Source: Brachypterus glaber
Taxonomy: Eukaryota; Arthropoda; Insecta; Coleoptera; Kateretidae
Direction: 5' to 3'
Assembly (NCBI GenBank): GCA_958510825.1
Contig: OY294050.1
Coordinates: forward strand, 42,235,249-42,299,248
DNA length: 64,000 nt
The notes below the pieces were generated by a model. The model saw only the letters and a program-made list of their open reading frames with translations. It was not told where the DNA came from and ran no database searches. The stretch's first letter is position 1, and the number at the start of each line of letters is the position of its first letter. The translations under genes and the position numbers were made by a program. Of this stretch, positions 31,970 to 43,435 are shown piece after piece.

Positions 31970-34249
31970 TTAGACTTCACGAACTGGAAAGATATATTTG
32001 AGGTTAGAATATAAAAAAATGTAGTAAATAAAAGAACAGGCACATGTTTAAACATCATCGCAAAGGATGAGTAAATACAATTTACGCCCTGAAGCTCTAA
32101 CTCAGTTCTTCAGTTCACATTTTACCATGTGCACCTGTTGACAGTGTGAAAGGAAATTGACAGAAAGGTCAAATTTCCGGAAAGACATGAAATCATGAAA
32201 AAACGATAACCTGTAAAACCCTAGAAAGAATAACAGGTTGCATACCCTCAAAGAGTACATTTTACAATAAATTATTTAAATTATAATAAAATGTAAATAT
32301 TAATTATGATTATAATTTATATTTAAATTTAAATTTATATTTAAATATCCTAATTTTGGTTTCGTTACAACTGCCCGAGAACAAAATGGAACTTCCTGTA
32401 GAATGGACGTGACGTCACACAATTTAAATATAACAAACAAGAATGCAACCCAGATTGTGGTGTATAGTCAACTTTAATAACCTGATAATAATATATTAAA
32501 TGCATTTAAATTGAAAATATATTGGTTTCATTACAACCTTAGATGATATTTATTAATATTTTTATTTGGTCAATTCGTGCAATTTACTTAATAAAGTGTA
32601 GATATAATATTCGTTAAAGAAATTACTTTGTTTTTACTTTTACTTTTCGGTAATTAAAAAAATAAAAAATACATCTGTGATCCCCATCTCTCCTAGAGTA
32701 TAAAACTATTGACATTTATATTCAATGTCAGTTTAAATTCAATGTACCAAAAAAATATACGAGCTTTTTATTCTTCGCGATCGATATTTAGTTTTCATAT
32801 ATGATTACACAACAGGCTGAGAATTATGCGGGAAAAATTCGCTGTTTTCATGAAAATTTGCCATACCCCTGGAGTAATTATTTCCTTTGACAGCAAATTT
32901 GAATGAAAACTGTGAATTTTTCCCGATAATTCGAAGAATCATGTGTAATTTGGAAGATTATTTTTTAACGATTTATAATATGCCAAACCAACTTTTATAT
33001 TTTTCATCGAAAAATTATATAAATAGTTTTATTACTTATCTTAATATTTTTACAGGCATATTCTTTGATTTTATTAATTTATCTATCAATAGTTAAGTCA
33101 CTTACTGCAACTGACTAGCGCGGTACTGCGCTAGGCTTGCAAGCATGTTCATAAAAGTAAACCTATAAAAACTCATTACATTTTATAAAAAGAATATTTT
33201 GAGGTGTTTTTTATTAAATAATAAAGTAATAACAATAACTATAAATACTAATATATTTAATTATTAATTAGTTTTAGGTATGAAATCTTGTCGTAAAAGA
33301 GAAATACTGAAAAACAAAATACTACAGCGATTCTCACTAGAATTTTCTACAGTAGAAAATTCCCAATATAACTGTAATATGATTGAACAGAAATAAACAC
33401 GTGGTCAGAAATATTGTTAAATGATTGGTTGATAAAAACGTTAAAAAATAATCCTTAAAATTTTTTTACATGCTTACCCCCATATTTTTTTTCAATTTTT
33501 TTTCTCTCACAGTTTTTGAAACAGAGGGAAGGCATACAAAAATTATACTTTTTTCAAAATTTCACAGCTAAATAGTATATTGTTTTACTAAGAGGAAAAG
33601 TGAAGCTTTTTTTACTAGTCTGTAGAATTTACGGACGACGCGAAGCGGAGTCCAGATACAGACGAGTAAAAAAAGCACTTTTCCTCTGAGTGAAACATAC
33701 TATTTTTTCTTCAAGCACCCTATATACATGTATGTATGTATATGTATATATTTTTTCAATATTAATTTTTGAATTTAATTTATTCAGTATGTTTTTTTTA
33801 ATTAAAATAGGCCAATAAGTAAACTTAAACCTTCCTTAGCTCATTTTCAATTTTTATCGTAGGCTAAATCGTACACTTTTCGCGATTTCGATGGTAACTT
33901 GTCTAATGTAGCATTTGCAATTTCGGAGAGATTTGTAGGTGTATAAACCATAAATTCTTCTTCAATCATTTTTAATCAATTTCACACAAGGTTTTTGCAC
34001 AGAATCTCGAGTCAACCACCTGTTTACATAATAAACAAACAAGTTTAAAGTATGGCTGTCATCAAAGTCAAAGAGTGCTGCCGCCACAAAAATGAACTCA
34101 TTTTTTACTGTAAAAAAATAGATTACTTCTAACTAGTGTGTTATGTTATGAACATTTTAGTACGCTTGAAGAAAAAAATATTTTTTTCATAAGCATTTAT
34201 AAGATGTATATATGTTATAACCCCGAATTGAAACTTGGGTTTTTAAAAA
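31970..34249. other. intronic AT-rich stretch with one hairpin element
   Basis: If the odorant receptor reading is right, this is intron. At 33571-33704 an imperfect inverted repeat (aatagtat..agaggaaaag with cttttcctct..atactatt) encloses a loop with acgacgcgaagcggagt. The open frame 32887-33096 shows no known domain. The last 30 bases (gatgtatatatgttata) mirror the sequence just right of the errantivirus at 41811-41830. Confidence 0.5.
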
Positions 34250-34493
34250 AGATTTTATTTATTAATACAAATAAAATTAGAAGAACGAGTTACTTGGTCT
34301 AGATTCTAAAATATAATGCCTCTATATAAAACAAAGTTAATCTTAAATACTAAATGGGACTGCTGAGATGGCATTTCTCACGCCTCGAGGGCCTCCCACG
34401 GTGTTATTACATTGTTGGACTGCTGTCTCAGCAGTTTTGGGCACGCTCAAGTCTGGTACGTGCCTTATCGCTGTTTTGATATAGGTGGGTTCA
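34250..34493 (-). repeat. 3' LTR of the errantivirus-like element
   Basis: Matches 41566-41808 along its length apart from about seven substitutions or one-base indels. In the sense direction it starts TGAACCCACC. The outer tip is uncertain by tens of bases. Confidence 0.85.
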
Positions 34494-36342
34494 GCAATTC
34501 ATACGGTAGTATTAAGGGTTGCCAATTGGTCCTCCTCAATAGCAGGATCAATTATTCTTATACTAGGACGTCTTCTGGTGTATCTAGACACGAAGGATTG
34601 GCGTGTTCTGGATGCGCCAGTTGGTGTAGGGTTGTCATCTGGCCTTGTACTATTGTTCAGGATAGCTCTCCTTGTTCTTCTTGAATTATGGTAAAAATGG
34701 AAAACCATGACCAGTTCCTTTTTACGAAGGGTTTATTGGTCTAGTTGTTCGCTATATTTGTTAAGTTTGTGTTCGGCTGTATTGAGTTCGTCCAAATTTA
34801 ATTCGTTTATTTTCAAAGGGGTTATTTAGGTAGGTTTATTGCATCTGGTATTCCTTGACAACATTCGAAAGGAATAATAGGGGTTTGTAGTATTATTGAT
34901 AGGTTTGAACTTCTTTCGAAAGTGGAGATAATTCTTGTAGCGCCGACATATCCTGTGCAGGAGGGTTGTAACTGTAGAATTGAGTTTTGATTTATAAACC
35001 TAGTTTTCGTGGGGCTGTTTATACAGGTGATGGTTACTGGAATTTTGCTTGAAACTACGATGAGCAATAGTTGATTCCTATTGGTTGGACATTGTAGTCT
35101 TCAATGTTGATTGTGTTTATTTGGTAATTGGGTGGTAGTTTTGAAGGGTGGTTAATAATTTGTGCTTCACATGTGGCTGTGGAGTCGATCGGGTATGTGA
35201 CCATATTGTAGCAGATCTTGATTGTTTCCTGTTGCCGGAAGTGCCTTGCACGAGTTCAAGTTAAGGATTTGTGTATAGAATCTATTATCATAGAATACAG
35301 CGATATATTTAGAGGGAGTAAGGATTGTGTGAAATAGGGATGTTCTAGGATCCAGCGTAGGCAGGGAGTATAAGTGTAAAAGGTTATAATTATCGTAGTC
35401 AACAAGGCGAATAGACAAAATAAAAATTAATTTATTTTCTGTTTGGTAGGCTTCGAGTTCGATTATGTCGATGTAATTAGCTATGTTTTGAAAGGAGGGT
35501 TGCAGGGGTATTTTACCCTTTTCGGTAGCCTGTGAAATTTTAGAGAGTTGGTCTAATAATTCTAAGGGTTGTATGATTGAGGGATGAAGTACTTTTAATC
35601 TAGCAAAGGTAATGCTATTAAGGATATCATCTAATTGATGTTCAATTAAAATAAATATTCGATTAATTGTTCACATAAGTTAAAGATTTTAAGTTTGGAT
35701 TTAAAATAATTTTGATTATCCGTAATATTATAAAGTTGATTTTCAATTATTTCCTCATTAAAGGTTTCTTCGTCGATTTGCAATTTCTGAATAGTATAGT
35801 TAAAGGTTTTGATTGTTTGTGTAGTAACTAAAATTTGATTTTTGATTAGTTTTGGATTTTATGTTCAACCTTTTCTAATTTATTTATGCAATTTTCATAA
35901 TATTCGCCATCGCTAGCGTCTAGGTTACCCGTAATGCCCTTCCAGATTGAACCGATTCCATTAAGAATACCTATTTTAGTCCTATAGGAGTATCCCCCCT
36001 TATTTATAGGAACTTCTTTTCTATAGAGTCGGAAATTCTGTCCAACATATGTGTATGCGAGCTAGCGTCGCGTCGGTAGTAATATATAATAAACGTGGAT
36101 TCGAATTTAGATTAAGCAAGTCATTAATGTGATTAAGGATTGTTTTATTATTGTCAATGGAGTTTTTAAGTAAGGTTATGTCTTTATATACTAACAGTGA
36201 GGGTGAATTTTTCTTGGGATCTGCAACCCTGGAGGATAATTATTGCTGTCTAGAAGGACCTGAAACAATATTACCTTTATTATTTCCTTCGTCGTCGTCA
36301 GTATCGTCATTAGGGTCACGATCTGTGGCAGGTTTAAGTCGC
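34494..36342 (-). pseudogene. env: envelope-like gene remnant (insect errantivirus type)
   Basis: Several short open pieces in different frames (for example 35167-35418, 34822-35067 and 34499-34708) follow pol and line up in the same order with the relic at 58015-59790. The pieces include the conserved ASDGEYYENCINKLE segment near 35880-35960 and a Cys-containing C-terminal ectodomain segment around 34990. Errantivirus envelopes are class I fusion-type glycoproteins related to baculovirus F proteins. Multiple stops and frame changes make this copy non-coding. I give no reconstruction. Confidence 0.7.
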
Positions 36343-38350
36343 TTAAAAATTAACCTTAGTAGTGAAGTTGTCTCTCTTAATTATAGCAGAGTTTGAAAAG
36401 GTGGATTCGATGGTGAAAGGCCCATAGTATTTTGGTTTTAATTTGTTACTAATTTGAGACTCTTTGAGCCAGACCTTTTGTCCATCGTGATATTGAGGGG
36501 GTTTTGGGTTGACGTGTTTGTCGAAGCGTTCTTTCGCCTTTTCTTTAGTCCGAATAGTTTTTTCGCGGGAAATTCTATAATTATAAGATATTTTATTATT
36601 AAGGTCGCAAACGTATCTACTAATTAGTTCATTTTGATTATATAATTTTTCTGGAGATCTGGCCGAAAACAAGTTCATAAGGGGTAAAACTCGTGGTTTT
36701 ATCTACTCTAGTGTTATGGGATATTATTGCGTATGGTAGAATTTCTAGGGGATTTTCGTCAGGGAATTCAAGGCTCTGTACTGTACTGTAAGTATTTCCG
36801 CGAGGCTTGCGTGAAATCTTTCTACCGAACCGTTTGATTGGGGGTGAGCTACGGAGCTTGTCGTAAGTTTAAAGTCGTACAGTTTAGCTAAATCGTACAT
36901 TAATTGTTTTTTAAATTCTCCCCCATTGTCAATATGAATTCGTAACGGGGTTCCATATGCTGGAAGAAAACCATTAAGGTTCTTATAATCTCCTTTGCGC
37001 TCTTATCCTTTAGTGGGTAAATTTCGTTAGTTCGTCCCTTATGGTGAGGAAATAGCGTTTGTTAGGAATACTAAATACATCTATGTTTATTCTTTCGAAC
37101 GGAGTTTTAGGAGTCTGTCACTACAAGTGGTCTGTCTGTATTTTGTCTGTTAATTTTTGCTTTGAAACAGAGGTCGCATGACTTTATGTAGGCTTCAACT
37201 TCCTTTTGGAGATTGGGCCAGTTATATTTCTCGCGTATTCTACGGAAGGTTTCGTTAATGCATCTGTGCAAATTGTTTTTTCCCGTCGTGGTACTGAGAA
37301 ACGATTATGGGACGTTGGTCAGGGTCAGGTTCGGTCACGAGATTTTGACAAATGATAAAATTTAGGTCTACATCGGCAAACTCATTTCCTTCGAATATGT
37401 GTTTTTCTTGAAAGAGTAAGTGTTCAATAGCGTTTTTCGCTACTCTAGGTATCGGGATAATGAAATATTTTCTCTTATTGAAGCGCTATTAACAATATTT
37501 ATATTTTGAATTGAAAACTCTCGGTTATCGTCCGGGAAGTCTTCGACAATTGTCTCATGTAAGTAATCTAGATTTTTCTGTTTAAAGAGGGTTATGATAT
37601 TTTTATGTATTTTGTCGAGAAGTTGGTTGTTGGAATACGACACTTTTGAATGGTAGATGTGATCTTTCGTTATAAGCCTTTGAAAAGACTTTATATTCTT
37701 CTTTTTTTTTTTTTTTTTTGAAGAAGTTGGAATAAAGCCAACGAAACGTCGGCAGTTTTAGTAAAAAAACGTTTTTTAATATAAATAACCCTAATCCAAC
37801 CATCTACTATCTAATTTATATTCTTCTTTAACTATTTCGGGGGCTGGTTCGGTTTCTATTTGTTCAGGGGTTTCTCCATTGTCAGTATGAAATATTCTAA
37901 GCGTATTAACTTCGGAACTTAAATTCGTGTTCATATAAATAACAATTTTAATGTCTGAGTCCGAGAAAATTAGTTTCATCAACTTTTGTACGACTGGTCT
38001 AGCCCACACCCAATCTTAGACATAGCGAGATTTATATATTTTGTTTACATAATAATTTTAGGTTTTGAAGAGCCCTGATAAAGCTTTTTTAAGTAGGTTT
38101 TTGGTAGAATTTTTCCTTAGTTACAAGATAGTAAATATTTAGATTGTCGATAGTTAATTGAGCCACCGCCAACGGCTTTTTCTTGGGATTTTAGTTTTTC
38201 TATACCTTTAAACCGATTCCTGAATTCCAAAGCAATACCTTTTTTCATGGACATATCTTTGGATACACAATGAGCTAGGGAATATTCTGGGGGCAGTTAT
38301 TTAGATTGTCGAACACGGTTTTTACATTCTCGTTAGTTACTTCGGGGGAA
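36343..38350 (-). pseudogene. pol: integrase remnant of the errantivirus-like element
   Basis: The best preserved part is the C-terminal domain, a 111-codon frame at 36343-36678 (KERFDKHVNPKPPQYHDGQK, then VWLKESQ and a YYGPF GPY/F-type segment). The N-terminal and core parts (36680-38350) are scattered over frames at 37440-37643 and 37791-38009. A 110-bp insertion at 37705-37814 interrupts the N-terminal part. Integrase would join element DNA to the host; this copy cannot. Confidence 0.75.
37705..37814. mobile_element. 110-bp retroposed insertion with a hammerhead-like block and 15-bp TSD
   Basis: The TSD tttatattcttcttt is perfect (37690-37704 and 37815-37829). The insert starts with about 15 T, that is, a poly(A) end if read on the minus strand. 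Next, on the plus strand, come TGAAGA, a helix GTTGG/CCAAC (37726-37730 with 37738-37742), and GAAACGTCGG (37743-37752). This is the same order as in the PLE tails at 1704-1740, with one extra base before helix II as there. The core C before TGAAGA is missing (it is a T of the T run). A short PLE-derived or retrozyme-like passenger is likely. Confidence 0.7.
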
Positions 38351-39530
38351 AATATTAGTCAAATATATCTATGGTGGTTTCGAGCGTAAGCATTTAAATT
38401 CGTTTTTCCGGGTTTATAGATAATTTGGTACTCGTACTCTTCCAATTTTAATCGCCAACGGGCAAGACGGCTCCCGGTGTCGTTTATCAAAAAGAGCCAT
38501 GTCAAGGGCCTATGATCGGTCACGAGTTTGAATTTCCTCCCGAAAAGGTAGGGCCGAAAGTACGGCCCAGACAATTGCTAGAAGTTCTCTTTCTATGACC
38601 GAATAGTTTATTTCTGTAGTATTCAGGGTCCGGGACGCGTATGCTATGGGTAGGTCTTTACTAAGTGGACCTTGCGAAAGTACGGCACCAATTGCGTAAG
38701 AGCTCGCGTCCGTGGTAACGACGAATTCCTCAGTGAAGTCAGGCAAGCGAAGTATAGGGGCAGTAGTTAAAAGAATTTTACATTTTTAGGATTCAATACA
38801 ATCCTGGTGGTAAGAGGTTTTACAATTTTTGCGAAGTTAGGTATAAAACGGCGATAGTAGCCAATCAAGCCTAGGAAGCTTTTTATGTCTTTTTGGTTTT
38901 TTGGCAGTGGGAATTTTTGAATGCACTCAGTTTTTTTCGGGTTAGGTTTTACTCCATCTTCCGTGATAACATGGCCTAAGTAGGCAACTTCCTTCACATT
39001 TGTGAGGCTGAATTTTAAGGTTATATTCCCTTAAGCGGGAAAAGATTTCGTTGAGACGTGTTTTTCGAGGGACGCAGAAAAGACTATGATGTCGTCCATA
39101 TAGACAAGACATCGTTCGTTTTGTATGCCGAACATAATTTGGTCCCATTACGTGCTGGAATGTGCTTGGGGTGTTTTTAAGCCCGAAATGCATTCGACAG
39201 AATTCGTAGTGTCCGTTGTCTACAGAGAAAGCAGTTTTTGAGATATCAGAGGATGTTAATTTCGATTTGGTAAAATCCGGAGACGAGGTAATAGTAAAGT
39301 AGGTAGATTTTCCGAGTTTGTGTTTGTCACGGAGGTCTGCGATGTTGGGTAATGGATATCTATCACCGATTGTTATTTCATTTAATTTTCGGTAATCAAC
39401 GACTACGCGCCACTTTTCTTTGCCGGTAGCGTCCGTTTTCTTTGGGACAACCCAGACGGGGCTGGACCAAGGGGATGCTGAAGGTCTAATGATATTTTGT
39501 TAGAGCATTTCTTTAACCTGGTTTTTGACT
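38351..39530 (-). pseudogene. pol: reverse transcriptase and RNase H remnant
   Basis: Pieces in order: MHFGLKNTPSTFQHVMG (38942-39193), a YMDD box in a shifted frame near 39090-39105, [15 protein letters not shown] and [18 protein letters not shown] (38767-38997), then RNase H with [18 protein letters not shown] and [12 protein letters not shown] (38510-38746), and [12 protein letters not shown] (38359-38574). The motif A region near 39240-39300 no longer shows the expected catalytic Asp. At least four frame changes occur. Confidence 0.82.
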
Positions 39531-39599
39531 TACTCTTTGTGAACATGGGGGTATGTATAGGATTAAGTAAAAATAGGTCTAGAGTCTCCAGTGTTAATT

Positions 39600-40300
39600 T
39601 CGTGTTTAACTTTTCTTGTAAATGTTAATTTATCTCCTTCTAGTTAAAAGATGTCTGAATATTTTAGGCATAGATTAGTAATAAATTCTGATCCTTCTGT
39701 ATTTAAATGATTGAGTCTTAGAGTTTCTTTAATTTTTCGTTCGCGGTAAGTATCAGCAAAGGTATTTTTTGTGCCGGGATTATTTATTGATTCGTAAGAA
39801 TTAACTGTAACAGGGTTAAGTGGTTCTAGGATTAATTCGGGTAACTTACAAGATTTCTTTATAGAGTTCGTGTTGGCTATAGTTGTGAGGAATTCTCCAT
39901 TATTATCGATTCTAACTATTGAATTTGCCATTTTAATATTATCGAAAGATATTGCGTGACAGATAGCATCGGTACCTTTTAAGTTCCAAACCTGATAGGA
40001 TGGGGAATTTTCCGCTATTAGTGATTGATTCACTGGGTTGATCAGCGGCCCATTCGCTATCAACCCTTGATTTATAATAATTATTCTCAGATTGCTGGCG
40101 GACGGACGGCCCGTCGCCAACAATATTTTCATTTATGGATTCACTTAACTTAAACATTTTTATAGACTTAAAATTAGTATAAAGAATTCTATTCTTCCAA
40201 TCAGCGGAACATTCTTAATGCTCAAGAAAGTCTATGCCAAGGATTCCATCGAATTCTATGTCGAGATCGACCACGTAAACTTTATGCCGGTCATTTTTTT
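39600..40300 (-). pseudogene. pol: protease region and gag-pol junction remnant
   Basis: A 162-codon frame (39644-40132) covers the stretch between protease and RT, including NHLNTEGSEFI. Upstream, near 40203-40270, the minus strand reads FDGILGIDFLEH, the late protease segment. The active-site DTG was not found with confidence. Confidence 0.6.
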
Positions 40301-40559
40301 TAAACGTAAGCCAAGTAGAATTTTGTATTATAATGGGTTGGTTTGTTATTCCCTGTGTCATAACTTTTGAGAATGTTAACGTTTAAATATCCATATTTTA
40401 GAATTGGTTGGGCAGGTTTTCTGGACTTTGTTCTATCGGGGTCAGGTTGCCAGACTCCTGACTCCCTTCAGAGTTTAAATGATGTCCGAGAGTTGGAGGC
40501 TTGGTTAGAGCTACTAGTTGCGCGATTAAAATATTAGGGATTGTGATTGTTAGCATTTT

Positions 40560-41416
40560 GTCTCTTAAAACACTCGTTTATTAGGTGCCCTGCTTTTTGC
40601 AATAGTTGCATATCATTTGGCTTCTATTCGATGAAGGATTATGGAAAAAAAATTGGCTTCTAGTTATCGGAGGGTCCTGTGGTATATTTTGGTATGTTTG
40701 AGTCGAGGGGCCGCTGATGGGCGGTTCCCTAGGTGGGTAGTGTCTAAAATTACTATTACTACTTTGGATAGGTGGCCTTGGTTTAGCCCGGTTAAGTCTT
40801 TGGGTTTCTAGGTATATTAACTGCGTTTCTCGATTAATCCGGGTGGCAGCTTCTATTAGGGAGTAAGGGTTTGAGGCCTGAACTATACTCCCTATTTTCG
40901 GATGTAAGCCTGTCAGAAGCATGTCTAGACACATAGAATCTATTATTAGTCTTTGGGCATACTTTTGATCAGGATTAAGCTGTTGTCGGTTTATTGCCGC
41001 ATGCAATTTTGAATTGTAATTTTGGACTCTGTTAGTATAACTAAGGGTGGATTCATTATTGCCTTGCCTAACCAATTGGAGGTCGTGAATAAGACCCGAA
41101 AGATCTCTTGTGTGGCCAAAATGGGCGAGAAGAAGATCTTTGATCGAAGAACACGTTACTAGACTTCTACTATTTACGAGTTGCGACGCGCGGCCGCGTA
41201 ATTTGTTTTTTATGTGAACCATTAATAAAAATTGCTGTTGACCAACAGCGATTTGTTAAGCTGTATCGCACGCGGTGATGAACGAGTTGAGAAGTACTTG
41301 ATCCCCATCGTACTCAGGGATTAGAGCGAAAATTTCTGCAAGTTTATAGGGTTCCAAAAATTGTTGACTCGCTGAGGGCCTTCTTGTTTTGTTACGGTTG
41401 GTTCTGGATCAGACAT
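40560..41416 (-). pseudogene. gag: Gag remnant of the errantivirus-like element
   Basis: The likely start is the ATG complementary to 41414-41416 (MSDPEPTVTKQ). A frame break follows, then a 213-codon frame (40581-41222) with the capsid-like segment LLLAHFGHTRDLSGLIHDLQ and a Pro-rich tail. It ends in the first half of a zinc knuckle (CNYCKKQG). The second half, with His and Cys, lies in another frame just downstream, so a one-base change cuts the knuckle. Confidence 0.75.
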
Positions 41417-41565
41417 TGTTTAAGGTAAAGGAAAAAGATCTTGAAACAAAAAATAAAAAGGACAGGAGGAAAAAAAAAATATAAAATATATACGCGGTAC
41501 ACGATAAAATAAAAAGATTTAACTTACATTAGTGTCCTTTTTTCCATTTGAACTCGAACTGGAGC

Positions 41566-41808
41566 TGATTTATTTATTAATACATATAAAATTAAAAGAA
41601 CGAGTTACTTGGTCTAGATTCTAAAATATAATGCCTCTATATAAAACAAAGTTAATCTTAAATACTAAATGGGACTGCTGAGATGGCATTTCTCAAGCCT
41701 CGAGGGCCTCCCACGGTGTTATTACATTGTTACACTGCTGTCTCAGCAGTTTTTGGCACGCTCAAGTCTGGTACGTGCCTTATCGCTGTTTTGATATAGG
41801 TGGGTTCA
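41566..41808 (-). repeat. 5' LTR of the errantivirus-like element
   Basis: About 243 bp and about 97% the same as the 3' LTR by eye. In the sense direction it starts TGAACCCACC and ends near AATAAATAAATCA. A standard TGG-initiated primer site right after it was not recognised. Confidence 0.85.
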
Positions 41809-41877
41809 GATATAACATATATACATCTGATAAATGTAATGCCTATTAAAGTTTATGGAGAACCAATAATTTTAAAA

Positions 41878-43240
41878 ATCTGATATTTTGTACTTTTGGA
41901 TTTTTAAATATGGCTAATCGATTAAAAATGTTTTTTATGCTTATAGCACTTCCGGTTATAGCGGAAGTGGCACTCAACTTTGATTTTTTAAATGGAACGC
42001 CCATATATATTTTAATTTTTAAAATTCGCATTAATTTTGCTTTATTTTGATATGTAAGACTTTATCTTTGGTAGTTTTTGAGTTATTCAAGTTTTTAGTG
42101 AAAAATTAGCAAATTCAAGTCTCCAGAAAGGTTGTTTTGTGGTTTACTTAATGATAGGTAACCGAATTATCCTAAGCCGAAACAGAACCCAAAATTTATA
42201 CTTGGTGTCTCAGAAAGCAGCTCAAATCTAACAAATTTAAAATAGCCATAACTCATTTTTTTTTAATTGCAACCTATAGTTTTTTTTATTTAATTAAATA
42301 GAGAATATACCTAACATTAACCGTTTTTGAGTTATTTTCAAATTATTGTGAAAAAAAGCGTATTTCTGTAATTTTCTCAAGTTGTATTTAATCAAGTATG
42401 CCGGTAAATGACATTTTGTTTTTGTTTCTTTAACTTAGATGTCATTGTAATTATCGTGATAAATTAGAGTAAAACAAGCCGTGAAGATGCTGTGAATTCC
42501 AATCTATACTGTTCGCAGTAAACGGTATATTACAATTTCCCAAATACATGAAAAAAAAAATCAAAAAGAACTTTTTTTAAGTAATTTTTTTTCTTTGCAA
42601 TTTTCTAAATACTTTTTACTTAAAAACGAAAGTTTTTTTTGATTTTTTTTCATGAATTTGGAAATTGCAATATACCATTTATTGTGAACACTACATATCT
42701 TTACGGCTTGTTTTACTCTAATTTATCACGATAATTACAATGACATTTAACTTAAGCCGGTAGGCCTACTTGATTAAATACAACTTTAAAAAGTTACAGA
42801 AATACGGTTAATGTTAGGTTAGGGTATCCTGTACTCATTTTAAAGAAAATTTAATTCTCTATTTAACTAAATAAAAAAATATATGGCACTTTCATTTAAA
42901 AAAAAATGATTTATGGCTATTTTAAATTTGATAGATTGGACCTGCCTTTTGAGACATCCTGTATAAATTTTGGGTTCTGTTTCAGCTTAGAATAATTCGG
43001 TTAAGTATCATTAAGTAAATCACAAAACAACGTTTCTCCAATTTAAAAAATCAAGGAGAAATTATTTTTTTTAGGGGTCCTTGGATTTGCTAAATTTTCT
43101 CTATAAACTTAAATAACTCAAAAACTACCGGAGATAGGCATAAAGTGTCAAAATGTATCAAAATAAAGCCAATTTAGTGCACAAGCATGAAAATATTTTT
43201 AATCGATTAGCCATATTCAAAAACCCAAAACCCTGTATAT
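41878..43240. mobile_element. large imperfect foldback
   Basis: Left arm about 41878-42590, right arm about 42610-43240, with almost no loop. Matching blocks include ggctaatcgattaaaaat (left) and its complement (right), and ataattcggttaagtatcatt. The right tip has cctgtatatagg, like other TACAGGG-ended foldbacks here; the left tip is degraded. The arms differ at many sites, so it is older than the palindrome at 4708. Confidence 0.78.
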
Positions 43241-43338
43241 AGGTTGACTAGATTCTTGTTAAGGTTCTCTCGTTAATCTACTATTATGCCAAATTTCAGA
43301 TTCTTAATTAATTATTATTATGTACGTATATTTTTTAG

Positions 43339-43435
43339 ATTTCAAGGGCTGATTTTAAAGGCATACGGAGTAGTGGTATTTCAGTTTCTTTTAGGGCTTT
43401 TCATACTTTTTTCTGCTCTAATTTCTATAATAATG
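43339..43435 (+). CDS. odorant receptor, exon B
   Basis: A 97-base exon between attttttag and gtaat. With the two bases carried over from exon A it reads FQGLILKAYGVVVFQFLLGL then FILFSALISIIM, a hydrophobic membrane segment. In insect odorant receptors the segment after the amphipathic loop has the same pattern (a helix with VxFQFL..L). It ends in phase 0. The surrounding longer open frame (43286-43618) includes intron sequence on both sides. Confidence 0.5.

Larger units (their letters stand above)
34250..41808 (-). mobile_element. errantivirus-like Ty3/gypsy element, decayed
   Basis: On the minus strand it runs 5' LTR (41566-41808), gag, protease, RT, RNase H, integrase, env, 3' LTR (34250-34493). 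The LTRs are about 242 bp and differ at only about seven positions, yet every gene has frameshifts or stops. The envelope-like remnant after pol sets it apart from the element at 11879. The flanks are inverted copies of each other (gatgtatatatgttata to the left and its complement to the right), so it lies at the centre of a palindrome; a TATA-type 4-bp target is possible, but the exact LTR tips were not settled. It carries a 110-bp insertion at 37705-37814. Confidence 0.85.

Noticed and set aside
34412..34694. Plus-strand open frames over the errantivirus env and LTR
   Set aside because: They are antisense to the decayed env and LTR and have no domain.
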